From assembly GCA_037445875.1 (NCBI GenBank), contig JBBIJR010000050.1:1-27160 (forward strand): DNA of 27,160 nt. The letters run 5' to 3'. Origin of the DNA: JBBIJR01 sp037445875. GTDB taxonomy: Bacteria > CLD3 > SB21. Of the stretch, positions 8,949 to 17,330 are shown one piece after another. The notes beneath the pieces were generated by a model. That model did no database searches, was not told the origin of the DNA, and was given only the letters and a program-made list of their open reading frames with translations. The stretch's first letter is position 1. Each line of letters starts with the position of its first letter. The position numbers were made by a program, and so were the translations under genes.

Positions 8949-11900
8949 ATGAACCTTGGTCGGAAGGTCGTTCTGATGGGATGGCTCTTCCTGGTTTCGT
9001 CTTTGTTTTCGCAGACATTGGTTCAGGATTCCACGGCCCTGGTCGATCTCTACAACAGCACGGGCGGTGCATCGTGGGTGAATAACACCAACTGGCTGTC
9101 GGGGCCCGTATCGACCTGGTTTGGCGTGACCGTGTCCTCCGGTCGCGTAGCCGTGCTGAATCTGAGCAATAACGGTCTGAGCGGTCCGATTCCTTCATCC
9201 GTCGGAGACCTCACAGCCTTGACTTCGCTGCAGCTTTTCGGGAACCAGTTGTCCGGCTCCGTGCCGACTCAATTGGGAGACCTGACCAACCTCACGAGTC
9301 TCGGACTTGAGCAGAACCAACTGTCCGGAACGATACCCCCGTCGTTAGGAAACCTAAGTATCCTCGTGGAATTGACGCTTTCGGGCAATCAATTGACCGA
9401 TTCGGTCCCTACAACATTCGCGAATCTGTCCAGCCTGCAAACGCTCAATATCCAGTCCAACCGTATGGACCAGTTCCCGGACCTGTCCGGCCTGTCGGTG
9501 CTCGCAACGTTGAACATGTCGAATAATCGCTTCACGTTCGAGGACATCGAGCCGAATGTCGGTGTTCCCTCTTCATCGTTTACGTATGCACCTCAGGACA
9601 GCGTCGGCTCTTATGAAACACGGATTCTTGCGGAAGGTTCTTCGACGACGCTAACGGTCACGGTCGGGGGCACCAGCAATACGTACCAATGGCTGAAAAA
9701 CGGCAATGCCATTTCCGGGGCCACCTCCGCTGCGCTGACGTTCAGTTCACTGGTTGCTTCGGATTCGGGCGTCTATTCGTGCTCGATCGGCAACACGCTC
9801 GCAACGTCCCTGACGCTCAACAGTCGAACGGTGAAGCTGGTGATCACGGGGAGCGCTCCCGGCGCTCCTTCCAATCTCGCGGCGTCGGCGGTGTCGGGTA
9901 GTCGTGTGGATCTTACCTGGTCGGCGGGATCAGGCATCGTCAACCGTTACCGGATCCAGCGTTCATTTAGTCCGTCGACGAACTTCTCCCAGATCGATTC
10001 GGTGGGAGGTACAACTACCGGATATGCCAATGTGGGTCTCACCCCCGGAACGACCTATTATTACCGGGTATTCGCCGTTGGCAGTTTTGGCACCTCTGCT
10101 GCCTCGAACACGGACAGTGCCACGACATTCGGTACGCCGCCCGTGGTGGTATCTGCGATTCCCGATACGTTCTTTAGCGAAGGCTTCGGAAAGCGGTTTA
10201 TCCGCCGGCTGCGCGATGTATTTTCGGACCTGGATACACCCTCTCTGAATTTTTCGGCAACCTCGAATCCGGCAGAGATCGTAGTCTCGGGACCGCCTGC
10301 GACCGATACATTGTACGTAACCGAAGTGCCCGGATTTCTGGGTGTGACCGAAGTCCGCGTGACGGCCACGGACGGGATCTCCACCGTGGCGGATACATTC
10401 CTTGTCACGGTTAATCCGGATTCCGTGCCGCCCGTCATTTCCTCGCTGCAGAGCAACTCGCCCGTTGCCGAGAACACCATCGTGACCGTTACGTGTCAAG
10501 CAACGGATAATTACTTGGTGTCGTCCGTTCAACTGTCCTATCGCACCGGCGCCGGTGCCTTTCAGACGACGCCGATGGCCCTCGTCTTAGGCAATACGTA
10601 TTCGGCCGACATTCCTGCGGCGAGTGTAACGTTGGAAGGTGTGAGCTTCTTCGTGAGCGCCACCGACAATCGAAACAATGCCGGCTTCAGCGACACCGCC
10701 GGGGTCCGTGTGACGTTCACCCAGTTGTCCAGCGCCACGCTTCCCGGATCGGAATTCTCGGGAGGCATCAGCAGCGACCGCTGGCGCCTGATCTCCGTGC
10801 CGGCGGATCTTACGGACAAGACGGTGTCCGCGCTTTTTCCAAACACGAATTCCCAGGACTTCACGGCATTCACGTATGCCGGCGGCTCGTTCAGCACGAC
10901 CAATGCGATCTCTCCCGGCCGGGCCGTCTGGTTCCGTCACAAGTCGGGGAACGACACGCTTCCCATACGGTGCGGAGGCGGGACCACGAACGACGCGGCG
11001 GAATTCAGCGTTACGTTGAGCAGCGGTTGGAACCTGATCGGCAACCCTTATCCGTTTCCGCTGGCCGTCAATCTTCCGCAGGATACGGTGTACGGGCCGA
11101 TATCCTATACGGGATCGAGTACAGAAATTACCGGATGGACGGACACGCTGGGTACGATCTATCCGTTCGGCGGGTACGCCGTCTACAACCGTCTATCCAC
11201 GCCTCGAACGCTGTATTTTCGTCCCGGAGGTGCAGCGCTGTCCAAACCGCCGCCCGTCCGCTCGGGAGCCACGTTCGTCCTCAGAATCGAGGGAACCGGA
11301 ATGAAGCGGACCGAGCGTTTTGGAGACCTGTATAACTACTTCACGTTGACGCCTGAAGTCAACGCAGGCCGATTCAACGCTCCCGAGCCCCTCAGCGTGG
11401 ATGACCATGTGTCCGTGTTCTTTGAGTCGGACGGCAACCGGCTGTCGAGCCTCTACGAATCCAGTGCTGTCGAAGATCGAGCGGTCGACGTCTTCGTAAC
11501 GTCCTCCATGGATGGTGGAGAGGTCGAGTTGTCCTTCATGATTGAAAAGAACACGAACGGACTCGAAATGGCGATGGTCAATGTGTCTGAAAACATGCTG
11601 ATAGCGCCTTCGGGGCTTGTGACCCTTCGGCACACCCGCCAGGGTCCCGTGCGGCTCAGGCTGCTGATCGGCCGCCGTTCCTTTGTTGATCAGGCTGTGG
11701 AGGAGCTCCTTCAGGGACTTCCGAAGCGCTTCGAATTGCTTCAGAATCAGCCCAATCCGTTCAACCCGGTGACCGAGATTCGCTATGCCCTGGCTAAGCA
11801 GGGACGCGTGACGCTGACTGTTCATAATGTTCTGGGACAGGAAATCCGGAGGCTCGCGGACAACGATCTTCAAGAGACCGGATTCCGGTCCCTTAGATGG

Positions 11901-12020
11901 GACGGCCGGGACAACCGTCAGCGCACCGTGGCGTCCGGCGTGTACATCTACCGTTTGAGCGTACGCACGCTGGACGGCCGGCACGTGCACCTGTCAAAGA
12001 AAATGTCGTTCATCAAGTAG
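8949..12020 (+). CDS. Secreted multi-domain protein: plant-type LRRs, Ig-like, FnIII and C-terminal sorting domain
   Basis: A 1,023-residue exported protein. A signal peptide (about residues 1-21, cleavage near SLFS/Q) is followed by a leucine-rich repeat block (about 25-215). Four repeats are exactly 24 residues with the plant-type pattern LxLxxNxLSGxIPxxLGxL, flanked by degenerate ones. Next come an Ig-like domain (about 215-300, with YQWLKNG and DSGVYSCSI), an FnIII domain (about 303-395, with GTTYYYRVFAV), a cadherin/Ig-like pair (about 400-590) and a region with WRLISVPADL (about 612-740). The C-terminal 90 residues contain QNQPNPFNPVTEIRYAL and SGVYIYRL, the FlgD-Ig-like / type A sorting domain that directs FCB proteins through the type IX secretion system. 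An extracellular or surface adhesion role is inference; no catalytic domain is seen. A TPR lipoprotein starts 23 bases downstream. Confidence 0.88.
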   Translation: MNLGRKVVLMGWLFLVSSLFSQTLVQDSTALVDLYNSTGGASWVNNTNWLSGPVSTWFGVTVSSGRVAVLNLSNNGLSGPIPSSVGDLTALTSLQLFGNQLSGSVPTQLGDLTNLTSLGLEQNQLSGTIPPSLGNLSILVELTLSGNQLTDSVPTTFANLSSLQTLNIQSNRMDQFPDLSGLSVLATLNMSNNRFTFEDIEPNVGVPSSSFTYAPQDSVGSYETRILAEGSSTTLTVTVGGTSNTYQWLKNGNAISGATSAALTFSSLVASDSGVYSCSIGNTLATSLTLNSRTVKLVITGSAPGAPSNLAASAVSGSRVDLTWSAGSGIVNRYRIQRSFSPSTNFSQIDSVGGTTTGYANVGLTPGTTYYYRVFAVGSFGTSAASNTDSATTFGTPPVVVSAIPDTFFSEGFGKRFIRRLRDVFSDLDTPSLNFSATSNPAEIVVSGPPATDTLYVTEVPGFLGVTEVRVTATDGISTVADTFLVTVNPDSVPPVISSLQSNSPVAENTIVTVTCQATDNYLVSSVQLSYRTGAGAFQTTPMALVLGNTYSADIPAASVTLEGVSFFVSATDNRNNAGFSDTAGVRVTFTQLSSATLPGSEFSGGISSDRWRLISVPADLTDKTVSALFPNTNSQDFTAFTYAGGSFSTTNAISPGRAVWFRHKSGNDTLPIRCGGGTTNDAAEFSVTLSSGWNLIGNPYPFPLAVNLPQDTVYGPISYTGSSTEITGWTDTLGTIYPFGGYAVYNRLSTPRTLYFRPGGAALSKPPPVRSGATFVLRIEGTGMKRTERFGDLYNYFTLTPEVNAGRFNAPEPLSVDDHVSVFFESDGNRLSSLYESSAVEDRAVDVFVTSSMDGGEVELSFMIEKNTNGLEMAMVNVSENMLIAPSGLVTLRHTRQGPVRLRLLIGRRSFVDQAVEELLQGLPKRFELLQNQPNPFNPVTEIRYALAKQGRVTLTVHNVLGQEIRRLADNDLQETGFRSLRWDGRDNRQRTVASGVYIYRLSVRTLDGRHVHLSKKMSFIK

Positions 12021-12043
12021 TCAACCTGCGTGAGGTCAGCGAT

Positions 12044-13249
12044 ATGACAAAACTGAGATTCATGTGGCCGGCCGTTTTTCTGGTCCTGACGGCCTGCGGT
12101 TCCTCCACCCGGTCTTTTCTGGCGGAAGATGAGGAACTTCGGCAGATGTTCAACACGGATGAATACGTCAGCATGTCCGATTATGAGCGGTATCGCGTGG
12201 CCGAATACCTGATGAGCAAGGGGCAGGTCGATGAAGCCCGGAAGATATATGAAGACATTGTCACATATAATCCGGGCGTTAGTGCGATCAAGTACAAACT
12301 TGCCATGATTTACCTCGGTCGAGACTCCGTGTCTTTCGGCTCCTTCGACGAGAAGGGCCGTGTGCTGCAGTTCTCCAGGAGCGGCAAGGACCTGGGAGAA
12401 GCGGTCCTCCAGGAGATACGTTCCGAGAGCCCCGGGTTTCTGCCCGTATATTCTCAGCTTATGGTGCTGAACGTGGGACGGCGTGATTCGGGTACGGTAC
12501 GAGAGCTGTTCACAACGGCGCGGGAACTGGACAAGGACTTCAACACGGCCGATTACCGTGTGGGATACCTGACCATGTTTGATCGCGACAACCCGAACGC
12601 ATTCGAGGACGCGGAATCGCTTATTCGAAAGGCACAGAGGTCGTATCGCGAATTGTATGAATCGTATAAGAACCTCGGGAATATTCACCGGGTGCAGAAA
12701 CAGGACACGCTTGCTTACAAGGCATTCCTGAAAGCTCTGGACTCGAAGAGCGAGGCGGTGGACCTCTTTGCCACGTACGGCGACATGGCGGAGCTGTGCC
12801 GCCGTATCTACCAGCAGCAGCAGAACGAGACCTACCGCGATATCGCACGGCGATATGCCTGCATGAGCCTGGCATACTTTCCCGGCTACAAGCCGTCCGT
12901 GGATGTCCTGCACGCACTCGGTGCCTCGGGGGCTGTGGAAAGCGTCGTGGACAGCAGTTCCGACAGTACCGCCGTCCTTGATCGCTTCTGCAGCGAGACA
13001 GTGTCGGCCGTAGACAGTGTGCGCGTGCAGGCGACCACCGAAAGCGTGATCCCGCGTAGTATTTTGCGAAAACAAATGGAAGCGGCGCCCAAGACGACCG
13101 CCTCGACGAAACCCCGCTCGGTCAACAAGTGGGTCATTGGAGGGGCCGTTGTGGCCGGTGCCGGTGGCGCGGTGTTGCTGTTGGGAAGTGGGGGAGGCAA
13201 GTCCTCCGGCGGTTTCGGAAATCCACCAGGGTTCCCGAACCCCAACTGA
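12044..13249 (+). CDS. TPR-type lipoprotein with hydrophobic Gly-rich C-terminus
   Basis: A 401-residue predicted lipoprotein of unknown function. The signal VFLVLTAC gives lipidated Cys18. The body is helical with tetratricopeptide-like units, for example YRVAEYLMSKGQVDEARKIY, AIKYKLAMIYLG and YESYKNLGNIHRVQKQDTLA. Near the C-terminus, after a Ser/Thr-rich stretch, lies a glycine-zipper-like hydrophobic segment (WVIGGAVVAGAGGAVLLLG, from about residue 363) followed by a Gly/Pro/Asn tail. The ATG at 12044 has GAGG 8 bases upstream and gives a proper signal peptide; the open frame extends upstream but overlaps the previous gene. Proximity to the secreted LRR gene suggests co-expression and perhaps an outer-membrane secretion or assembly role, which is inference. 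Confidence 0.8.
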   Translation: MTKLRFMWPAVFLVLTACGSSTRSFLAEDEELRQMFNTDEYVSMSDYERYRVAEYLMSKGQVDEARKIYEDIVTYNPGVSAIKYKLAMIYLGRDSVSFGSFDEKGRVLQFSRSGKDLGEAVLQEIRSESPGFLPVYSQLMVLNVGRRDSGTVRELFTTARELDKDFNTADYRVGYLTMFDRDNPNAFEDAESLIRKAQRSYRELYESYKNLGNIHRVQKQDTLAYKAFLKALDSKSEAVDLFATYGDMAELCRRIYQQQQNETYRDIARRYACMSLAYFPGYKPSVDVLHALGASGAVESVVDSSSDSTAVLDRFCSETVSAVDSVRVQATTESVIPRSILRKQMEAAPKTTASTKPRSVNKWVIGGAVVAGAGGAVLLLGSGGGKSSGGFGNPPGFPNPN

Positions 13250-13262
13250 TCGAAAGTCCTGC

Positions 13263-14255
13263 ATGGCCCTCATAGACGGCTTCCACCGCACGATCGATTA
13301 TCTCCGAATATCGGTGACGGACCGGTGCAATTTCCGGTGCGTATACTGCATGCCGGCCGAAGGCGTGGAGTTTGTTCCTCGCGAGGAACTACTTACCTAT
13401 GAGGAGATTGAGCGGGTGGCGCGGGTTTTTGTGGACCTCGGTGTTACCAAGATTCGTATCAGCGGGGGAGAGCCTACCTTACGAAAAGACCTCACAACCC
13501 TTGTTTCCCGGATCGGGAGTCTTCCGCTTCAGTCCCTGGCCATGACCACCAACGGTTACCGGTTTCGCGACATCGCCCTGGAACTCCGGCGGGCCGGCAT
13601 GCGGCGCGTCAATATCAGCCTGGACACGCTAAGACGTGACCGGTTTACGCAGATGGCGCGCTTTGACGGTTTCGAGCGTGTTTGGGGATCCATCGGCCGG
13701 GCGCTGGAGGTGGGATACGATCCGGTCAAGATCAACGCGGTGATCGTGCGGGGCCTCAATGACGACGAGGTCCTCGATTTCGCCCGGCTGACCGAAAAGA
13801 GCCCGGTGCACGTCCGGTTCATCGAATACATGCCGTCGTCCTCGATGTTTGGCAATCGTTTTGACGATGCTCGAGTCGTCAAAGTGGATGAAATCCGAAA
13901 GCGGGTGGAAGACGCCTTCCCTCTCCTGCCCGTAGACGTGGATTTGAAGACCGGCCCGGCCAAGGTGTACGGCATCCCGGGCTTTGCCGGCAAGGTGGGG
14001 TTCATCGATCCCTACGGTGATCACTTCTGTGCTTCGTGCAACCGTGTTCGGCTGACGTCCCTCGGCCGCCTCAAGTGGTGCCTGTTCTCGAACGAGGGTC
14101 TCGATGTCAAGGCGTTTCTGCGCAGCGGCAAGTCAGATGAGGAACTCGCGGACTGGATACGAGGAAGGATTGTAACGGACAAGCCGGAGCACCATCCGGT
14201 GATGATCTCGGACATGGTTCGGGCGAGCACGGTTTTTTCTCAGGTCGGGGGTTGA
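13263..14255 (+). CDS. moaA: GTP 3',8-cyclase MoaA
   Basis: A radical SAM enzyme that converts GTP to 3',8-cyclo-GTP, the first step of molybdenum cofactor synthesis. It has 330 residues. The N-terminal SAM cluster motif CNFRCVYC gives Cys22, Cys26 and Cys29. ISGGEPTLRKD is the conserved SAM-binding region. The C-terminal second cluster is Cys256-x2-Cys259-x13-Cys273, exactly the MoaA spacing. The protein ends in Gly-Gly, the tail known to be needed for activity in MoaA. The ATG at 13263 gives the normal N-terminus (FHRTIDYLRISVTDRC); upstream in-frame codons would overlap the TPR gene. The start is 13 bases after that gene's stop with no strong Shine-Dalgarno. It belongs to the same pathway as moaD/moaE 4.5 kb upstream. 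Confidence 0.96.
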   Translation: MALIDGFHRTIDYLRISVTDRCNFRCVYCMPAEGVEFVPREELLTYEEIERVARVFVDLGVTKIRISGGEPTLRKDLTTLVSRIGSLPLQSLAMTTNGYRFRDIALELRRAGMRRVNISLDTLRRDRFTQMARFDGFERVWGSIGRALEVGYDPVKINAVIVRGLNDDEVLDFARLTEKSPVHVRFIEYMPSSSMFGNRFDDARVVKVDEIRKRVEDAFPLLPVDVDLKTGPAKVYGIPGFAGKVGFIDPYGDHFCASCNRVRLTSLGRLKWCLFSNEGLDVKAFLRSGKSDEELADWIRGRIVTDKPEHHPVMISDMVRASTVFSQVGG

Positions 14256-14273
14256 TCAGGCGCGGGTTCCTTC

Positions 14274-15872
14274 ATGGCCAGGCGTGTCGTAATCATCGGC
14301 GGCGGGATAAACGGTGTCGGTATCGCCCGCGACGCCGCCATGCGGGGCCTCGAGGTTATCCTGTTCGAAAAGAAGGATTTTTGCTCCGGAACGAGCTGGG
14401 CATCGAGTAAACTGATTCACGGCGGCCTTCGGTACCTTCAACATTTGGAATTCGGACTGGTTCGTGAATCCCTGCGTGAGCGTGAAATCCTCCTTCGTAG
14501 CCTCCCGCACAACATCCATCCGCTTCAGTTTCTAATCCCCGTATATGCGGACTCACCGCACCGGGAATCTACCTTGCGTTTGGGCCTTGTCCTGTACGAC
14601 CTCTTTTCGTTCGACAAGTCTCTGCCGAACCACGACCACCTGGAGCGAGAGGAGGTGATGGCGCTGGAGCCCGGACTGCGGGCGGAGGACTTGATCGGCG
14701 GCATCCTGTACTACGATGCTCAGTGTCCGTATCCAGAGCGGCTGGTGATGTCGTTGGTGCATTCGGCCATGGAACACGGGGCACAGCTCCACAATTATCA
14801 TGAGGTGCGGCGGATTCGGGTAGAGAAGGGGGTGGCCCGAGGTGTCGAGGTGCGGGATCTCCGAACCGGCCAGGACTCCGTCGTGGAGGCCGAATGTGTC
14901 GTCAACGCCGCAGGGCCGTGGGTGGACCTGCTGCTGGAATCGGTCGTTCGCAAACGACCCCCCCTGATCGGAGGCACCAAAGGAAGCCACATCGTCGTCA
15001 GTCCGTTTCCCGGTGCACCGAGACGGGCCGTGTATTTCAATGCGGCCATCGATCAGCGGCCATTGTTCATCATCCCGTGGCGGGAACGGTACCTCATCGG
15101 CACGACGGATATGCGATTCTCAGGTCCGCCCGATGGACTGCATGCCGGAGACGAAGAAATAGCGTATCTTTTGGACGAGTGCAACCGTATCATTCCGGAT
15201 GCTCGCCTCGGGACCGGGGACGTACAGCTCAGTTTTTCAGGCGTCCGTCCGCTGCCGTTCGATGCGGCGGCAGACGAGGGCGCCATTACCCGGCGTCATG
15301 CGGTCGTGGACCACTCGGGCCGCGACGGGATCCGGCGCTTGGTCTCATTGGTGGGCGGCAAGCTGACTACGTACCGACAGGCGTCGGCCGATGTGGTCGA
15401 CGCGATCATTGGCATGACGGGGTGGGTGTGTGAGCCTTGCGTGACGGACCGCGTTCCGCTTTGGGGGGCCGTGGTTCCAAGCGAGGTGAAAGAGGACGAA
15501 TACTCATCGAACGTCGACGAGCGTACATTGAAACATCTGGTCGCACTGTACGGCAGTCACTACGTGGATGTTCTTCACCTGGCAGGGGTTACGGCGCTGG
15601 CAAGGCCCCTGTGTCCGCATTGTACCGACATCGGAGCGCAGGTGGTGTTTGCGGTGCGCCACGAGTCGGCCCGTTCGGTTGAAGATGTATTACTCCGGCG
15701 AACGGCGGCCGGCTACAGCGCCTGTTTAGGCCTGGACGCTGCTCCCGTTGTCGCACGTCTGATCGGAAAAGAACTTCAGTGGCCGGAACCAAAAATAGAC
15801 GAAGAAGCGGCTGCCTATCGGAGCTTTGTGAATCGCTCCCTTAGACCGCAGGAATACCCTTTGAAGGCGTGA
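14274..15872 (+). CDS. glpD: FAD-dependent glycerol-3-phosphate dehydrogenase
   Basis: A membrane-associated flavoenzyme that oxidises sn-glycerol-3-phosphate to dihydroxyacetone phosphate and passes electrons to quinone. Its 532 residues open with the Rossmann FAD motif IIGGGINGVGIARDAAMRG. Other family signatures are SGTSWASSKLIHGGLRYLQ, VVNAAGPWVD, ERYLIGTTDMRF and LVGGKLTTYR. The C-terminal alpha-helical DAO_C domain (about 390-515, with VVFAVRHESARSVEDVLLRR) is present and no BFD-like iron-sulfur domain follows, which favours GlpD over GlpA. It starts 18 bases after moaA with no strong Shine-Dalgarno. No glpK or glpF is nearby. Its last 32 bases overlap the convergent phoR gene. Confidence 0.93.
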   Translation: MARRVVIIGGGINGVGIARDAAMRGLEVILFEKKDFCSGTSWASSKLIHGGLRYLQHLEFGLVRESLREREILLRSLPHNIHPLQFLIPVYADSPHRESTLRLGLVLYDLFSFDKSLPNHDHLEREEVMALEPGLRAEDLIGGILYYDAQCPYPERLVMSLVHSAMEHGAQLHNYHEVRRIRVEKGVARGVEVRDLRTGQDSVVEAECVVNAAGPWVDLLLESVVRKRPPLIGGTKGSHIVVSPFPGAPRRAVYFNAAIDQRPLFIIPWRERYLIGTTDMRFSGPPDGLHAGDEEIAYLLDECNRIIPDARLGTGDVQLSFSGVRPLPFDAAADEGAITRRHAVVDHSGRDGIRRLVSLVGGKLTTYRQASADVVDAIIGMTGWVCEPCVTDRVPLWGAVVPSEVKEDEYSSNVDERTLKHLVALYGSHYVDVLHLAGVTALARPLCPHCTDIGAQVVFAVRHESARSVEDVLLRRTAAGYSACLGLDAAPVVARLIGKELQWPEPKIDEEAAAYRSFVNRSLRPQEYPLKA

Positions 15873-17310
15873 GTTCCACGTGGAGGGGAAACAAGAGGAG
15901 GAACCGCGAGCCGCGGCCGACTTCGCTCTCCACCCTGACCGAGCCTCTGTGAATATCCATGATGTGCCGGACGATCGACAATCCGAGACCGCTGCCCCCC
16001 ATCTGGCGTGACCTTCCCTTGTCCACGCGATAGAACCGTTCGAAGATCCTGGGTATTTCCTGCGGCAAGATACCGCAACCGGTGTCTTCCACCGAAATCT
16101 CGAGGCGATCGGCGGCCAGATGCGCCTGGATCCGGACATGCCCGGTTTCGGTGTACTTGATGGCGTTATCGATCAGGTTCACGAGCGCCTTCTCAAGTTG
16201 GTAGGGGTCAGCGAGCAGCCGGAAGTCGGATGGCAGGTCCGTTTCGTACAGCAGGCGCAGTCCTTTCCGTGACGCTGAGTCGTCCCACTCGGCCATTACG
16301 TTGCGAATGGACGCGGAGACGTCCACATAGCGAAGGCTGAGGCCCCGATCACGGGATTCAAGGCGAGACAGGTCCAGCATGTCCTGCACGATGGATTCGA
16401 GGCGAAGGACGTTGGAAAGCGCACGTTCCAGGAAACGGCGGCTCACCGATTCGTCGTGGAGGGCTCCGTCGAGCAGCGTTTCCACGTATCCCCGGATCGA
16501 GCTGACCGGCGTTCGCAACTCGTGCGATGCGTTGGCTACAAAATCCCGTCGGATATCCTGCAGCTTGCGCAGTTGTCCGATGTCGTCTTTGAGGCGGGTG
16601 GACATTGCGTTGAGCATTCTGCCCAGCTCGCCGAACTCGTTGTTCTCGCGCACGACAATCTCGCGATCGTAGTGGCCGTTCTTGATCTCCTGGGCGCTGT
16701 TGAGGATCGCGGAGAGAGGGCGCATGATCCGGCGTGCAATGAGGTGGGATGCGAGAATACTCAAGGCCAGGATCGCGAGGGCAGAGACGACAAAGACCAT
16801 ACGCACGCGGCCGACAATAGTCTCCAGGAATTGCTGATGCCGGGCAATTCGGATGAATCGATGGTTCGGCGACTTATAGGCCAGGTACAGCAGATCGGTG
16901 TTTATCGTTTCACTGTAGCGGATCGAGGAACCGAAGCCGTCGACGGAGCGGATGGCCTGTTGGATTTCCTCGCGGTTGAGGTGATTGTCGTACTCGCGCA
17001 CCCGTTGACGATGGTGGGAGTCCGCCAGAACCCGGCCCGTCTCATCGACGACCGTGACGCGTCCTTGGACGCGGCGTGCAATATGCTCCACCAGGTGTTG
17101 CAGGGAATCGGTACCGGGCGGTATGAGCTCATCTGCCAAAAGGCACTGAAAACGCATCTGAGACATCAGGTCGTCCCGCAGACTGATCGTGAGCAGACGA
17201 TCCATGACGATGAGGACGGCAAGAAACCCGGCGAGAAACAATCCGAATAGCGACAGGGTGATTTGGAAATTGATGGTCTTCACGACAGCCGGAAATATAC
17301 GAAGGGACAA
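15841..17310 (-). CDS. phoR: PhoR-type phosphate sensor histidine kinase
   Basis: A 489-residue membrane kinase, last gene of the pst-pho operon. TM1 spans about residues 14-38, an extracytoplasmic domain 39-170 (with VTVVDETGRVLADS, like the Cache-type sensor of Firmicutes PhoR), TM2 171-192 and HAMP about 192-245. HisKA contains ASHELRTP with phosphoacceptor His263. The ATPase domain shows NLIDNAIKYT, EDTGCGI and GGSGLGLSI. HAMP runs straight into HisKA, so the PAS domain usual in PhoR is missing. The start taken is a TTG at 17310, 20 bases after phoB; a GTG at codon 10 is an alternative and neither has a clear Shine-Dalgarno. The 3' end overlaps glpD on the other strand. Confidence 0.9.
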   Translation of the reverse strand: MSLRIFPAVVKTINFQITLSLFGLFLAGFLAVLIVMDRLLTISLRDDLMSQMRFQCLLADELIPPGTDSLQHLVEHIARRVQGRVTVVDETGRVLADSHHRQRVREYDNHLNREEIQQAIRSVDGFGSSIRYSETINTDLLYLAYKSPNHRFIRIARHQQFLETIVGRVRMVFVVSALAILALSILASHLIARRIMRPLSAILNSAQEIKNGHYDREIVVRENNEFGELGRMLNAMSTRLKDDIGQLRKLQDIRRDFVANASHELRTPVSSIRGYVETLLDGALHDESVSRRFLERALSNVLRLESIVQDMLDLSRLESRDRGLSLRYVDVSASIRNVMAEWDDSASRKGLRLLYETDLPSDFRLLADPYQLEKALVNLIDNAIKYTETGHVRIQAHLAADRLEISVEDTGCGILPQEIPRIFERFYRVDKGRSRQMGGSGLGLSIVRHIMDIHRGSVRVESEVGRGSRFLLLFPLHVELTPSKGIPAV

Positions 17311-17330
17311 GAGGCGAGAAAAGATAAATG

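Noticed and set aside
11948..13291. A 447-codon open frame on the - strand opposite the TPR lipoprotein
   Set aside because: No signal, domain or ribosome binding site; the + strand has a clear lipoprotein signal and spacing with its neighbours.
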